Source of the DNA: Lutibacter oceani
GTDB taxonomy: Bacteria > Bacteroidota > Bacteroidia > Flavobacteriales > Flavobacteriaceae
Direction: 5' to 3'
Assembly: GCF_003384935.1 (NCBI RefSeq)
Contig: NZ_QTTQ01000009.1
Location: 248,001 to 312,000, forward strand
DNA length: 64,000 nucleotides
Part shown: positions 1 through 9,528 of the stretch, piece by piece
Layout: each line of letters opens with the position of its first letter
Numbering within the stretch: position 1 is the stretch's first letter
Notes under the pieces: generated by a model
Told to the model about the DNA's origin: nothing
Databases searched by the model: none
Seen by the model: only the letters and a program-made list of their open reading frames with translations
Program-made: the position numbers and the translations under genes

Positions 1-210
1 ATCAGTTAAAAAGTCGTCAATAAAAAAATCGTCAATAAGTGCATCTAATTCAACCGTAATATCTTCTGCTTCAACTAAAGCAATTGCTTCTTCCTGTGTA
101 ATGGACTCTTCAACTTCACTTATATTAATTGAATCGTTTTTTTCACAACTTATGAATAGGATGCTTAAAAATATAAAAGGCAATACAAAATATAAATTAT
201 TTATTTTCAT
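1..210 (-). CDS. Small lipoprotein, C-terminus beyond window edge
   Basis: The reading frame starts with ATG at 210-208 and runs leftward off the window, giving 70 visible residues. It has a short basic start, a hydrophobic stretch and a lipobox ending in Cys22 (LFISC), so it should be exported and lipidated. After the Cys the protein is very acidic (EVEESITQEEA), with paired short repeats such as IDDFFIDDF. No known family is recognised. It is divergent from rpsO. Confidence 0.6.
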   Translation of the reverse strand, partial: MKINNLYFVLPFIFLSILFISCEKNDSINISEVEESITQEEAIALVEAEDITVELDALIDDFFIDDFLTD

Positions 211-316
211 AATATTTGATTTTAAATAGTTAATTAAAATATTGTCGACATAATCTTAGACCTCAAAAAAACACAAAAGTTTAATTTTAATAAATTTAAG
301 TTCCTACATACAATTA

Positions 317-347
317 ATTGTTAATCAAAATAATAATAGTATCTTTG
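317..347 (+). promoter_or_regulatory. Promoter of rpsO (Bacteroidota -33/-7 type)
   Basis: The -7 element TATCTTTG (340-347) fits TAnnTTTG exactly, and ATTG at 317-320 lies 19 nt upstream, the spacing usual for Bacteroidota primary sigma promoters. Transcription would begin near 353, about 60 nt before the rpsO ATG. Confidence 0.6.
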
Positions 348-411
348 CCGACTATTAGCTGCATAGTGCAGAATTAATACATAAAAATTATTAATAAAAA
401 TTAATGTTAGC

Positions 412-681
412 ATGTACTTAACAAAAGAAAAAAAAGCAGAAATTTTTGCAAAACACAATGAATCAGCAACAAACACTGGTTCTTCAGAAGGGCAAATTGC
501 CTTATTCACTTTCAGAATTAACCACTTAACTGAACACTTAAAAAGAAATCGTAAAGATTATAATACTGAGCGTTCATTAGTAAAGTTAGTAGGTAAAAGA
601 AGAAATTTACTTGATTATCTAATTAAAACTGATATTGTAAGATATCGTGAGATAATTCAAGAATTAGGAATAAGAAAATAA
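412..681 (+). CDS. rpsO: 30S ribosomal protein S15
   Basis: The 89-residue product is a full-length S15, the small-subunit protein that binds 16S rRNA early in assembly. The family signature is present: the N-terminal helix (FAKHNESATNTGSSEGQIA), the TEHLKRNRKDYNTERSL segment and the RRNLLDYL motif. The gene has its own promoter and terminator and lies upstream of pnp, an order common in bacteria. Confidence 0.97.
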   Translation: MYLTKEKKAEIFAKHNESATNTGSSEGQIALFTFRINHLTEHLKRNRKDYNTERSLVKLVGKRRNLLDYLIKTDIVRYREIIQELGIRK

Positions 682-692
682 TTTTACAAATT

Positions 693-722
693 AAGAGGCA
701 AAACTATTGCCTCTTTTTTTTT
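693..722 (+). terminator. Rho-independent terminator after rpsO
   Basis: Perfect 9-bp stem AAGAGGCAA / TTGCCTCTT with a 5-nt loop, followed by a T run. It lies 11 nt after the rpsO stop codon. Confidence 0.85.
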
Positions 723-820
723 AAATTAATCTTATTTAAAGAAAGCATAAATTAAACTTTTCATTGGTAAACACAACACAACAACAACCAATTGTTTAAT
801 TAAATTTTAAAAAATTATTT

Positions 821-3058
821 ATGATACCTAAGGTACATACACAAATTATTGAATTAGGAGATGGAAGAACCATTTCTTTAGAAACTGGAAAATTAGCAAA
901 ACAAGCGCACGGATCGGTTGTTGTTCAAATGGGAAATGCCATGTTATTATGTACAGTAGTTTCTAACTACAGTGCAAGTCCAGGAATTGACTTTTTACCA
1001 TTAACAGTAGATTATCGCGAAAAATTTGCTGCTGCTGGTAGATACCCAGGTGGATTCTTTAAAAGAGAAGCAAGACCAACCGATGCAGAAGTATTAACAA
1101 TGCGTTTAGTTGACAGAGTTTTACGTCCGCTTTTCCCAAAAGATTACCACGCTGAAACACAAGTAATGATTCAGTTAATGTCTTCTGATGAAGATGTAAT
1201 GCCTGATGCTTTAGCTGGTTTAGCTGCTTCTGCAGTAATTCAACTAAGTGATATTCCTTTTGAAACACCAATTTCTGAAGTGCGTGTTGCAAGAGTTAAT
1301 GGTGAATTTATTATCAACCCAAGTAGAGCATTATTAGAACAAGCAGATATTGATATGATGGTAGGTGCTTCTGCTGATTCTGTTATGATGGTTGAAGGTG
1401 AAATGGATGAGTGTAGCGAAGAAGAAATGGCCGATGCTATTAAGTTTGCACACGAAGCAATTAAAGTACAATGTGCTGCTCAAGTTGCACTTGCAGAATC
1501 TTTTGGTAAAAGAGAAACTCGTGAATATGAGCCAGAAGCTGAAAATGAAGAATTAGCTTCAAAAATACATGATGCTGCTTACCAAAAATGTTACGACATT
1601 GCAAAACAAGGAACTTCTAAACAAGAAAGAAGTGCTGCTTTTGCAGAAATAAAAGAAGAAATTAAAGCTTCATTTAGTGAAGAAGAAATTGCTGAATATG
1701 GTGATTTAATTGGTAAATATTTTGGTAAAGCCCAAAAAACTGCTGTTCGTGAATTAACATTAAGTGAAGGTTTACGTTTAGATGGAAGAAAAACTACTGA
1801 AATTAGACCTATTTGGTGTGAAGTAAATTATTTACCTTCAACACACGGTTCATCAATTTTTACGCGTGGTGAAACTCAAGCTTTAGCTACGGTTACTCTA
1901 GGAACTTCAAGAGAAGCTAACCAAATAGATATGCCAACTTATCAAGGTGAGGAAACATTCTATTTACACTATAACTTCCCTCCTTTTTGTACAGGTGAAG
2001 CAAGACCTTTAAGAGGAACTTCAAGAAGAGAAGTTGGACACGGAAATTTAGCACAAAGAGCATTGAAAGGAATGATTCCTGCAGATTGCCCATATACAGT
2101 AAGAGTTGTATCTGAAGTATTAGAATCTAACGGTTCTTCTTCAATGGCAACTGTTTGTGCAGGTACAATGGCTTTAATGGATGCTGGTGTACAAATGAAA
2201 AAACCTGTTTCAGGAATTGCTATGGGATTAATTTCCGACGGTGATAGATATGCCGTTTTAAGTGATATTTTAGGTGATGAAGATCATTTAGGTGATATGG
2301 ACTTTAAAGTAACTGGTACAGCAGATGGTATTACTGCTTGTCAAATGGATATTAAAGTAAAAGGTTTATCCTATGAAATTTTAGTAAATGCACTAAAACA
2401 AGCACGTGAAGGTCGTTTACATATTTTAGGTAAAATTACAGATACTATTGAGCAGCCAAATGCAGAGGTTAAAGCACATGCTCCTAAAATGGTAACACGA
2501 ACTATTCCTAATGAATTTATTGGAGCTTTAATTGGTCCTGGTGGAAAAGTAATTCAAGAATTACAAAAAGAAACTGGCTGTACAATAGTTATAAATGAAG
2601 ATCCTGTTACAGAAGAAGGTATTGTTGAAATTTTAGGAACAAATCAAGCAGGAATTGATGCTGTTTTAGCTAAAATAGACTCTTTATTATTTAAACCACA
2701 AGTTGGTAGTATATATGAAGTTAAGGTAATTAAAATACTAGATTTTGGTGCGGTTGTAGAATATACAGAAGCTCCAGGAAATGAAGTATTATTACATATT
2801 TCTGAACTTGCTTGGGAACGCACAGACAATGTTACAGACGTTGTTAATATGGGTGATGTTTTTGATGTAAAATACTTTGGAAAAGATCCTAAAACTCGTA
2901 AAGAAAAAGTATCTAGAAAAGCTATATTACCAAAACCTGAAGGATTTAAAGAAAGACCTCCAAGAGATAGTAGAGATAAAGGTAGAGATAATAGAGGACG
3001 TGATAACAGAGGAAGGGATAATCGTAGAGACGATAGAAAACCAAGAGAAGAAAAATAA
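821..3058 (+). CDS. pnp: Polyribonucleotide nucleotidyltransferase (PNPase)
   Basis: This 745-residue protein matches PNPase, the phosphorolytic 3'-to-5' exoribonuclease that degrades mRNA. Two RNase PH cores are visible; the second carries the conserved [10 protein letters not shown]-like segment ([17 protein letters not shown]) and the [16 protein letters not shown] active-site region. A KH domain follows ([12 protein letters not shown]), then an S1 domain ([19 protein letters not shown]). The tail after S1 is an Arg/Asp/Gly-rich low-complexity segment with tandem RGRDN units, an expected kind of RNA-binding tail in Bacteroidota. A strong terminator follows. Confidence 0.97.
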   Translation: MIPKVHTQIIELGDGRTISLETGKLAKQAHGSVVVQMGNAMLLCTVVSNYSASPGIDFLPLTVDYREKFAAAGRYPGGFFKREARPTDAEVLTMRLVDRVLRPLFPKDYHAETQVMIQLMSSDEDVMPDALAGLAASAVIQLSDIPFETPISEVRVARVNGEFIINPSRALLEQADIDMMVGASADSVMMVEGEMDECSEEEMADAIKFAHEAIKVQCAAQVALAESFGKRETREYEPEAENEELASKIHDAAYQKCYDIAKQGTSKQERSAAFAEIKEEIKASFSEEEIAEYGDLIGKYFGKAQKTAVRELTLSEGLRLDGRKTTEIRPIWCEVNYLPSTHGSSIFTRGETQALATVTLGTSREANQIDMPTYQGEETFYLHYNFPPFCTGEARPLRGTSRREVGHGNLAQRALKGMIPADCPYTVRVVSEVLESNGSSSMATVCAGTMALMDAGVQMKKPVSGIAMGLISDGDRYAVLSDILGDEDHLGDMDFKVTGTADGITACQMDIKVKGLSYEILVNALKQAREGRLHILGKITDTIEQPNAEVKAHAPKMVTRTIPNEFIGALIGPGGKVIQELQKETGCTIVINEDPVTEEGIVEILGTNQAGIDAVLAKIDSLLFKPQVGSIYEVKVIKILDFGAVVEYTEAPGNEVLLHISELAWERTDNVTDVVNMGDVFDVKYFGKDPKTRKEKVSRKAILPKPEGFKERPPRDSRDKGRDNRGRDNRGRDNRRDDRKPREEK

Positions 3059-3078
3059 TTCTTCTAATATATTTAATA

Positions 3079-3109
3079 AAAGACTCCTCATTTTGAGGGG
3101 TCTTTTTTA
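3079..3109 (+). terminator. Rho-independent terminator after pnp
   Basis: Stem AAGACTCCTCA / TGAGGGGTCTT (one G-T pair) with a 3-nt loop and a T run, about 20 nt after the pnp stop. Confidence 0.8.
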
Positions 3110-3411
3110 TTTACAACCATACATTAATTTGAAATTACTAACCCATGTATCTCTTCTATTTGGTTTAGTAAAAAAACATCCATTAAAATTTCATTAAATT
3201 TCTTTTTCAATTACAAACCACTAACAGAGCCTTTTTACTAAATATAACTATTCGGTTTCAAAAATTATTAATTGGATTATACGTTTAAGACATTTTTTAT
3301 GTTAAAGGGTCACAAAAAAATATTTTTTATCTTTTATTTTGTAACATTTTCAAAAATACTACGTATATATTATGTACGCTGTGTATAAACCCAAAAAATT
3401 TTAGTTTTTAA
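3110..3411. other. Leader region of the primary sigma factor gene
   Basis: About 300 bp of A+T-rich sequence without a convincing reading frame. It must hold the promoter and 5' leader of the sigma factor gene, but no clean TAnnTTTG box is visible. A weak candidate is TTTTG near 3340 followed by TATATATTATG. Confidence 0.3.
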
Positions 3412-4275
3412 ATGAGACAACTTAAAATAACAAAACAGGTTACTAATAGAGAAACCGCATCATTAGACAAATACTTACAAGAAATTGGAAAAGTTGATTT
3501 AATTACTGCCGAAATGGAGGTAGAATTAGCACAACGAATAAAAGCAGGAGATCAAGTTGCTTTAGAAAGATTAACAAAAGCAAATTTACGTTTTGTTGTA
3601 TCTGTAGCAAAACAATATCAAAATCAAGGATTAACATTACCTGATTTAATTAATGAAGGTAATTTAGGATTAATAAAAGCAGCAAAACGATTTGATGAAA
3701 CGCGTGGTTTCAAATTTATTTCTTATGCTGTTTGGTGGATTCGTCAATCCATTTTACAAGCATTAGCTGAGCAATCTCGTATTGTACGTTTACCGTTAAA
3801 TAAAATTGGTTCTATTAATAAAATCAATAAAATGTATGCCTTTTTAGAGCAAGAAAACGAAAGGCCTCCTTCTGCTGAAGAAATTGCGAAGAAATTAGAC
3901 ATGACTGTGAATGATGTAAAAGAGTCTATGAAAAACTCTGGTCGTCACGTATCAATGGATGCTCCTTTAATTGAAGGTGAAGATTCCAATTTATATGATG
4001 TTTTAAATACAGGTGAATCTCCAAATCCAGATAAATCATTATTACATGAATCATTAAAAGTTGAAATTGAACGCGCATTAGAAACGCTTACTCCTAGAGA
4101 AGCCGATGTTGTTCAACTTTACTTTGGTTTAGGTGATGCACACCCAATGACTTTAGAAGAAATTGGTGAAACATTTGATTTAACTCGTGAACGCGTTCGC
4201 CAAATTAAAGAAAAGGCTATTAGACGTTTAAAACATACTTCAAGAAGTAAAATATTAAAAACATATTTAGGATAA
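3412..4275 (+). CDS. rpoD: Primary RNA polymerase sigma factor (RpoD/SigA)
   Basis: The 287-residue protein is the short housekeeping sigma-70 factor of Bacteroidota. Region 1.2/2.1 ([15 protein letters not shown]), region 2 ([16 protein letters not shown], then [15 protein letters not shown]), region 3 and region 4 with the -35-binding helix-turn-helix ([19 protein letters not shown]) are all present. The long non-conserved region of proteobacterial RpoD is absent, as is normal here. It directs transcription from TAnnTTTG promoters such as those noted in this window. Confidence 0.95.
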   Translation: MRQLKITKQVTNRETASLDKYLQEIGKVDLITAEMEVELAQRIKAGDQVALERLTKANLRFVVSVAKQYQNQGLTLPDLINEGNLGLIKAAKRFDETRGFKFISYAVWWIRQSILQALAEQSRIVRLPLNKIGSINKINKMYAFLEQENERPPSAEEIAKKLDMTVNDVKESMKNSGRHVSMDAPLIEGEDSNLYDVLNTGESPNPDKSLLHESLKVEIERALETLTPREADVVQLYFGLGDAHPMTLEEIGETFDLTRERVRQIKEKAIRRLKHTSRSKILKTYLG

Positions 4276-4313
4276 CAACTTGTGAATTAACATTCACCTT
4301 TTGATTATTGAAT

Positions 4314-4343
4314 AAAAAACGCTCGAAAATTCGAGCGTTTTTT
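4314..4343 (+). terminator. Rho-independent terminator after rpoD
   Basis: Perfect 14-bp stem AAAAAACGCTCGAA / TTCGAGCGTTTTTT with a 2-nt loop. The T-rich arm serves as the tail, and the stem could work on both strands. Confidence 0.8.
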
Positions 4344-4355
4344 ATTTATAAATGA

Positions 4356-4363
4356 TACTTTTG
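4356..4363 (+). promoter_or_regulatory. -7 box of the rpe promoter
   Basis: TACTTTTG fits TAnnTTTG, 21 nt before the rpe ATG. The expected -33 TTTG is only weakly matched (GTTT at 4337-4340, overlapping the preceding terminator). The resulting leader would be very short. Confidence 0.45.
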
Positions 4364-4384
4364 CAAAAATAAAAACTTCATAAA

Positions 4385-5047
4385 ATGAACAAATATATTG
4401 CACCTTCATTATTAGCAGCTGATTTTGGAAACTTACAACGAGATATTGAAATGATAAATAACAGTAAAGCCGATTGGTTTCATATTGATGTTATGGATGG
4501 TGTTTTTGTTCCAAATATTTCTTTTGGAATGCCCGTGATTAAGGCCATAAAAGAGCATGCAAAAAAAACAATGGATGTTCATTTAATGATTGTAAACCCT
4601 GATAAATTTATTTCAGATTTTAAAAAAGTAGGAGCTGATATTTTAACAGTGCATTATGAAGCTTGTCCTCATTTACACAGAACAGTTCAGACTATAAAGG
4701 CAGAAGGAATGAAAGCTGGAGTTTCTTTAAACCCTCATACTCCAATTGCTGTTTTAGAAGATATTATTGAAGATTTGGATTTAGTTTTAATAATGAGTGT
4801 AAACCCTGGTTTTGGTGGACAAAGTTTTATTGAAAACACGTACAAAAAAGTGCAACAATTACAAGCTTTAATTGAATTTAGCGGTTCAAAAGCATTAATT
4901 GAAGTAGATGGTGGCGTAACAGACCAAAATATTGAACAACTCTCTGAAGTTGGTGTAAATGCTTTTGTTGCTGGAAGTTTTGTATTTAAAAGCGAAAATC
5001 CAACAAATACAATTGCAAATTTAAAAGATTTAGTTTCGCCTAGTTAA
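4385..5047 (+). CDS. rpe: Ribulose-phosphate 3-epimerase
   Basis: The 220-residue TIM-barrel enzyme interconverts ribulose 5-phosphate and xylulose 5-phosphate in the pentose phosphate pathway. Typical signatures are visible: IAPSLLAADFGNL at the start, FHIDVMDGVFVPN with the metal-binding His and Asp, MDVHLMI, SVNPGFGGQSF and EVDGGV near the end. Its last four bases overlap the end of the convergent CBS-domain gene. Confidence 0.96.
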   Translation: MNKYIAPSLLAADFGNLQRDIEMINNSKADWFHIDVMDGVFVPNISFGMPVIKAIKEHAKKTMDVHLMIVNPDKFISDFKKVGADILTVHYEACPHLHRTVQTIKAEGMKAGVSLNPHTPIAVLEDIIEDLDLVLIMSVNPGFGGQSFIENTYKKVQQLQALIEFSGSKALIEVDGGVTDQNIEQLSEVGVNAFVAGSFVFKSENPTNTIANLKDLVSPS

Positions 5048-5478
5048 ACTGATTCTATTTCATATTGCTTTAATAAATACAATAAAATATCTGTTGTAGT
5101 TACAATACCAACTAAAATATCATTATCTACCACTGGTAATGCGTGAAATTCATTTTTAGATAATATTTCCACTACTGATTTTATAGTAATATTAGAATTC
5201 ACTTTTATAGGGTTTTTAACCATTATTTGCTCAATACTTAGCATATTATAAATTGCATTGTCAATCTTAATCTCATCAGCATCATAAGAATCTAAGAAAC
5301 TAATTCGTTTCAAATCCGTTAGACTTAACATTCCAACAATATGCCTGTTCTTTACAACTGGAATATGCCGAATATGATGCTCTTTAAACATTTTTTCAGC
5401 TTTGTATAAGTCATCACGTAAACTTAACGTAATAAGCTCCTTTGTCATAATTTTCGATACAGGCTCAAGACGTTTCAT
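5044..5478 (-). CDS. CBS-domain protein (tandem CBS pair)
   Basis: This 144-residue protein consists almost wholly of two CBS domains. The first is about residues 8-62 (MTKELITLSLRDDLYKAEKMF ending in LSLTDLKRI), and the second about 85-140 (MVKNPIKVNSNITIK ending in VGIVTTTDILLYL). Such stand-alone pairs bind adenine nucleotides and act as regulators. The target cannot be told from sequence. It is convergent with rpe and divergent from modA. Confidence 0.85.
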   Translation of the reverse strand: MKRLEPVSKIMTKELITLSLRDDLYKAEKMFKEHHIRHIPVVKNRHIVGMLSLTDLKRISFLDSYDADEIKIDNAIYNMLSIEQIMVKNPIKVNSNITIKSVVEILSKNEFHALPVVDNDILVGIVTTTDILLYLLKQYEIESV

Positions 5479-5602
5479 AATTATTCATTTATTTATTCCC
5501 TTAAAGTTCTAAAATTAGTAGGTAAATAATTATGATTTTAATCATTAAATCTAAAAAAGAGCTATTATCTTAGCACTTTAAATTGAACATTTATTTAAAA
5601 TT

Positions 5603-6379
5603 ATGCACAAAAAAATAACTATTTTTTCAGCAACAATTATTCTATTTTCAATTTTATTTCTAATTCCGTCTTGTAATCAACAAAAAAAGTATAAACTTAC
5701 AATAGCAACTGCTGCAAATATGCAATTTGCTATGGAAGAAATAATTATTGAATTCAATAAAGAAACTGGTATTAATTGCGAAACTAGCATTAGCTCTTCT
5801 GGTAAATTAACAGCACAAATTAAAGAAGGAGCACCTTACGATATTTTTGTTTCTGCTGATATGAAATATCCAATTGATTTATATAATGATGGCTTTACCA
5901 CAAGAAAACCAAACATATATGCCAATGGAAAATTAGTATTATGGTCTATGGTTGATAGTATTAAACCGTCAATATCATTATTACTTCAAAAAAATATAAA
6001 ACACATTGCTTCAGCAAATCCTAAAACTGCTCCTTATGGAATAGCTACAGAACAGGTTTTAAAACATTATCAAATTTTTGATAGCATACAAAACAAATTG
6101 GTTTTTGGCGAAAGCATTGCACAAACAAATCAATTTATTACTACAAAAGCCGCTGAAATTGGGTTTACAGCCATGTCTGTTGTATTGTCTCCAATAGTTA
6201 ACAATAAAGGAAATTGGGTGCCAATTGAGGATAAAACATATACTCCTATTAATCAAGGTATTGTAATTTTAAAAAATGGTCCAAGCCCTAATGAAAAAAA
6301 AGAAAAGTTTTATAATTTTCTTTTTTCAGAAAAAGGGAAAGATATTTTGAATAAATTTGGATATTCAACTAGTTTCTAA
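5603..6379 (+). CDS. modA: Molybdate ABC transporter substrate-binding lipoprotein
   Basis: A 258-residue periplasmic binding protein that captures molybdate for the ModBC importer. It has a hydrophobic signal with lipobox LIPSC (Cys24), then the ModA pattern: TIATAANMQFAMEEI, SISSSGKLTAQI and GAPYDIFVSADMKYP. The family's oxyanion-binding Ser/Thr residues are present (SSSGK). It is the first gene of the mod operon; the molbindin gene starts directly after its stop codon. A near-match to the -7 box (TATCTTAG, 5566-5573) lies about 30 nt upstream. Confidence 0.93.
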   Translation: MHKKITIFSATIILFSILFLIPSCNQQKKYKLTIATAANMQFAMEEIIIEFNKETGINCETSISSSGKLTAQIKEGAPYDIFVSADMKYPIDLYNDGFTTRKPNIYANGKLVLWSMVDSIKPSISLLLQKNIKHIASANPKTAPYGIATEQVLKHYQIFDSIQNKLVFGESIAQTNQFITTKAAEIGFTAMSVVLSPIVNNKGNWVPIEDKTYTPINQGIVILKNGPSPNEKKEKFYNFLFSEKGKDILNKFGYSTSF

Positions 6380-6778
6380 ATGAATATTTTAAAAGGTAAT
6401 ATTGAAAAATTAACTATTAGCGGAAGTTTAACCCTAATTGGTATTAATGTAAATAATATTGGTATGTCAGCAATTGTAATTGACACACCAAAAACTGCAC
6501 CTTATTTAAAAACTGGCAATACAATAACTGTTGTATTTAAAGAAACTGAAGTAATAATTTGCAAAGGAAATACCGATAAAATAAGTTTAAGAAATAAATT
6601 TGAAGGAGTTATTGAAACTTTAGAATCTAATGAATTACTAAGCAAACTTAAAATAAAAACAACCGTTGGAAATATTAGTTCAATTATTACAACAAATGCT
6701 GTTAAACAATTAAACTTAGAAGTGGGCACAGAAGTAACCGCAATGATTAAAACAAACGAAATTATGATTTCTGAATGA
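6380..6778 (+). CDS. Molbindin-type protein with two Mop/TOBE domains
   Basis: The 132-residue protein is made of two consecutive Mop (TOBE) domains: about residues 3-66 (NILKGNIEKLTISGSLTLI) and 70-131 (RNKFEGVIETLESNELLSKLKI). Such proteins bind molybdate in the cytoplasm for storage or homeostasis. It lies between modA and modB, abutting modA and overlapping modB by 4 bp (ATGA), so it is translationally coupled. This position suggests that it receives imported molybdate. Confidence 0.85.
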   Translation: MNILKGNIEKLTISGSLTLIGINVNNIGMSAIVIDTPKTAPYLKTGNTITVVFKETEVIICKGNTDKISLRNKFEGVIETLESNELLSKLKIKTTVGNISSIITTNAVKQLNLEVGTEVTAMIKTNEIMISE

Positions 6779-7452
6779 TTGATTGGGAACCACTTATATT
6801 AACTTTTAAACTTGCTTTTATAACAACTATTCTGTTGTTATTACTTTCTATACCTCTAGGCTTTTGGCTAGCTCACACAAAATCCAAATTAAAACCCATA
6901 TTTGAAACCTTTGTAAGTATGCCTTTGGTTTTACCTCCAACTGTAATTGGTTTTTATTTATTAATAGCCTTTAGCCCTTCTAATTCTTTTGGAAGTTGGT
7001 TAAACGATTGGTTAGGATTACGCCTTGTGTTTTCTTTTGAAGGATTATTAATTGCATCTATAATTTATAGTTTACCGTTTATGGTACATCCAATTCAAGC
7101 TGGATTTTCAAATTTACCAGGTTCGTTAAAAGACATGTCTTATGTTTTAGGAAAATCAAAAACTACAACATTGTTTAAAGTATTACTGCCAAATATTAAA
7201 TCGTCTTTATTAACAGGTATTGTACTTGCATTTGCGCATACAGTTGGTGAATTTGGAGTTGTTTTAATGATTGGTGGAAACATTCCTGGAAAAACAAAAG
7301 TTGCATCAATTGCAATTTATGACGAAGTTGAATCTTTAAATTATGATGCCGCTAATACTTATTCATTAATCCTTTTTGCCTTAACATTTAGCATCCTACT
7401 TGCAGTATATTTAATAAATGGAGGCTATTTAAAAAAACAAAAGAATGATTGA
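6775..7452 (+). CDS. modB: Molybdate ABC transporter permease
   Basis: The 225-residue inner-membrane permease has about five hydrophobic spans and the ABC-permease EAA-type loop (GSLKDMSYVLGKSKTTTLFKV). The region LVLPPTVIGFYLLI and the segment AHTVGEFGVVLMIGG are typical of ModB. The start overlaps the molbindin stop and the end overlaps modC by 8 bp. Confidence 0.94.
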   Translation: MIDWEPLILTFKLAFITTILLLLLSIPLGFWLAHTKSKLKPIFETFVSMPLVLPPTVIGFYLLIAFSPSNSFGSWLNDWLGLRLVFSFEGLLIASIIYSLPFMVHPIQAGFSNLPGSLKDMSYVLGKSKTTTLFKVLLPNIKSSLLTGIVLAFAHTVGEFGVVLMIGGNIPGKTKVASIAIYDEVESLNYDAANTYSLILFALTFSILLAVYLINGGYLKKQKND

Positions 7453-8320
7453 AATTGCTATCCAAAAAATATTAACATCAGCTTTAGGTGAAATGTCTTT
7501 GGATATTAATACCACTATTGAAAAAGGAAATTTAGTAACTATTTACGGAAAATCTGGAGCCGGAAAAACAACAATTCTTAGAATTTTAGCAGGATTACTT
7601 AGTCCAGACAAAGGTGAAATTAAAGTAAATGGAATAACTTGGTTAAATACAATTAATGGCATTAATTTAAAACCTCAAAAGAGAAAAATAGGATTTGTAT
7701 TTCAGGATTATGCTTTATTTCCAAATATGAATGTTAAAGAAAATTTACTATTTGCTTTAAACAAAGGTCAAGACACCAAAATAGTAAATCATTTAATTGA
7801 AATTATAGAATTAGGCGAATTACAAAACCGGAAACCTGAAACACTTTCTGGTGGACAAAAACAACGCGTTGCTTTGGCAAGAGCTCTAGTACAAAAACCT
7901 TCTATTCTAATGCTGGATGAACCACTCTCTGCTTTAGATTCTGAAATTCGTTTTAAATTACAGCAATATATATTAACAGTTCATAAAGAATATAAATTAA
8001 CTACGCTTTTAATAAGTCATGATATTTCAGAAATACTTAGAATGTCCGATAAAGTATTAGAATTAGACAATGGAAAAATTATAAGGCAGGGAACACCAAA
8101 TGAAGTTTTTAATTATAAAGAATTAAATGCAAAATTTCAATTTACAGGAACCATTATTGATATTGTAAAACAGGATTTCATTTTTATTTTAACCATTAGA
8201 ATAGGAAAAGATCTTGTAAAAGTAGTTGCCGATGAAAGCGAAGGAGAACAACTACTAATTGGAGATAAAATTTTAGTTTCATCTAAAGCTTTTAACCCCG
8301 TTATTAATAAAATTGGGTAA
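7445..8320 (+). CDS. modC: Molybdate ABC transporter ATP-binding protein
   Basis: The 291-residue ATPase powers molybdate import through ModB. Walker A is GKSGAGKTT (about residues 35-43), the Q-loop is VFQDYALFP, the signature is LSGGQKQR, Walker B is ILMLDEP and the switch His is in LISHD. The last ~65 residues form a single C-terminal TOBE/Mop domain (FTGTIIDIVKQDF...), slightly shorter than in many ModC proteins. It is the last gene of the operon and the last core gene before the island. Confidence 0.93.
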   Translation: MIEIAIQKILTSALGEMSLDINTTIEKGNLVTIYGKSGAGKTTILRILAGLLSPDKGEIKVNGITWLNTINGINLKPQKRKIGFVFQDYALFPNMNVKENLLFALNKGQDTKIVNHLIEIIELGELQNRKPETLSGGQKQRVALARALVQKPSILMLDEPLSALDSEIRFKLQQYILTVHKEYKLTTLLISHDISEILRMSDKVLELDNGKIIRQGTPNEVFNYKELNAKFQFTGTIIDIVKQDFIFILTIRIGKDLVKVVADESEGEQLLIGDKILVSSKAFNPVINKIG

Positions 8321-8354
8321 GCCAATATTATAAAACTACATAAAAAAATCCCTA

Positions 8355-8388
8355 AAACTCTAATAAATCATTGTGAATATTAGAGTTT
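8355..8388 (+). terminator. Hairpin after modC, possible terminator
   Basis: Perfect 11-bp inverted repeat AAACTCTAATA / TATTAGAGTTT with a 12-nt loop. Only three Ts follow, so termination is uncertain. It lies immediately left of the island boundary. Confidence 0.4.
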
Positions 8389-8392
8389 CAGT

Positions 8393-8419
8393 TAGTGACC
8401 CCGGCAGGATTCAAACCTG
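8393..8419 (-). repeat. Left attachment site: orphan 3' end of tRNA-Arg
   Basis: The 27 bases are identical to the 3' end of the intact tRNA-Arg gene at 58457-58483, covering the acceptor 3' strand and most of the T arm. Identity stops after ...AACCTG, so the rest of the tRNA is missing. The orientation is the same (direct repeat). Confidence 0.9.
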
Positions 8420-8595
8420 TTTCAAATATCCTAGTGTTTATAGCATTTAAGAGATATCAAAGAATTTGAGGTAGTTATTTAACTACCATAAAGGTTAAAT
8501 TAGTTTAATAGAAATTGACTTTCTTTTAAAGAATGAATATACGATTTTTGACTGATTAAATTGTATCAAATCATATTAAATTTTATGATTCCGTT

Positions 8596-9528
8596 TTAGA
8601 TAAATAACCTTAAAAAACGTTCTTCTAAAATCTCAGTATATGCTACTTCCATTTTTTTAGATAGGAATGAATTTTGAATCATCTCTATCATTCCACTTTT
8701 CTTTTTTTGAAAACGGTTAAAAACTGTTATGATTTGCTTTGTTGTTAAACCAAGATTTTCTCCAAATTGAACAAAATGTACTTTTCTGAATTTTTTCTTT
8801 TTCCCGCATAATGTCAATGCTAATTCTTCTTTGTCTTCTGGATTTGCAATCGCTACATTTAACAAATCATAAGCCGGTGATAAAATCCACCCAGAATCAC
8901 TTTCAATCATTGAAAAATTTTTTAAATGCATATCGTTGTTTCCTGTTAAAAAACTAAATAATGTCAATTCAAAAAAGAATAATTTATCTAATAATGTATT
9001 ACTTGAAAATTGGCCTAAAGCATTGCCAACTTTTTCCATAGAACTTTTATATTTATCATAAGCTTCTGTTATCTGAAACATATCAATCATATGTATTTTT
9101 TTTCCATCTTCGGCTCTATCAACACGTTTTGTGATGTATGAAAGTTCCCCTGATTTTAATCTGATTAAAGAGGATGGAACAGTCTTGATTTTTAAATATT
9201 CAGCCAATCGCATTGTTAAATGTTCGTTTTGTGGCATTTCAGGATATTCCAATGAAGGTGGCTTAAAAATATAGTTTCCTCCTAAAGCACCTACAACAGT
9301 TAATCTTTGATCTTTTGTTTCCTGATTAAAAGTCATTGATAATTTAGGCTGAACTCCAGGGACTGAAACACTACGTTCCACCACATTTTTTGCTAACTCA
9401 GACATTTGATCAAATGTATATTCCAGTTTTGGAGCTTGCTTTGTTCCAAAAAAAATAAGACTGCACTTTTCGTGATAGTCAGTTTCAGTAGTCAAATTTT
9501 GATAACAATATAAACACTTATTCTTCAT
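8596..9528 (-). CDS. hipT: HipA/HipT-family serine/threonine kinase toxin
   Basis: The 310-residue protein corresponds to HipA without its N-terminal subdomain. Visible features are a Cys/His cluster (C5, C8, H19, C22), a Gly-rich loop SVPGVQPK (55-62), the catalytic-loop segment NDMHLKNF (198-205) and the metal-binding segment SPAYDLLN (217-224). HipA-type kinases phosphorylate aminoacyl-tRNA synthetases and stop growth. The missing N-domain is encoded by the preceding gene, overlapping by 11 bp, and an HTH gene precedes that. This is the hipB-hipS-hipT layout. The kinase target cannot be deduced. Confidence 0.82.
   Translation of the reverse strand: MKNKCLYCYQNLTTETDYHEKCSLIFFGTKQAPKLEYTFDQMSELAKNVVERSVSVPGVQPKLSMTFNQETKDQRLTVVGALGGNYIFKPPSLEYPEMPQNEHLTMRLAEYLKIKTVPSSLIRLKSGELSYITKRVDRAEDGKKIHMIDMFQITEAYDKYKSSMEKVGNALGQFSSNTLLDKLFFFELTLFSFLTGNNDMHLKNFSMIESDSGWILSPAYDLLNVAIANPEDKEELALTLCGKKKKFRKVHFVQFGENLGLTTKQIITVFNRFQKKKSGMIEMIQNSFLSKKMEVAYTEILEERFLRLFI

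Noticed and set aside
2877-3197. 106-residue plus-strand frame at the end of pnp
   Set aside because: It arises from the repetitive RGRDN-coding tail read in another frame and runs through the pnp terminator.
8393-8419. A second complete tRNA-Arg gene at the left boundary
   Set aside because: Only the 3' 25 or so tRNA bases are present; identity stops in the T arm and no D or anticodon arm follows.
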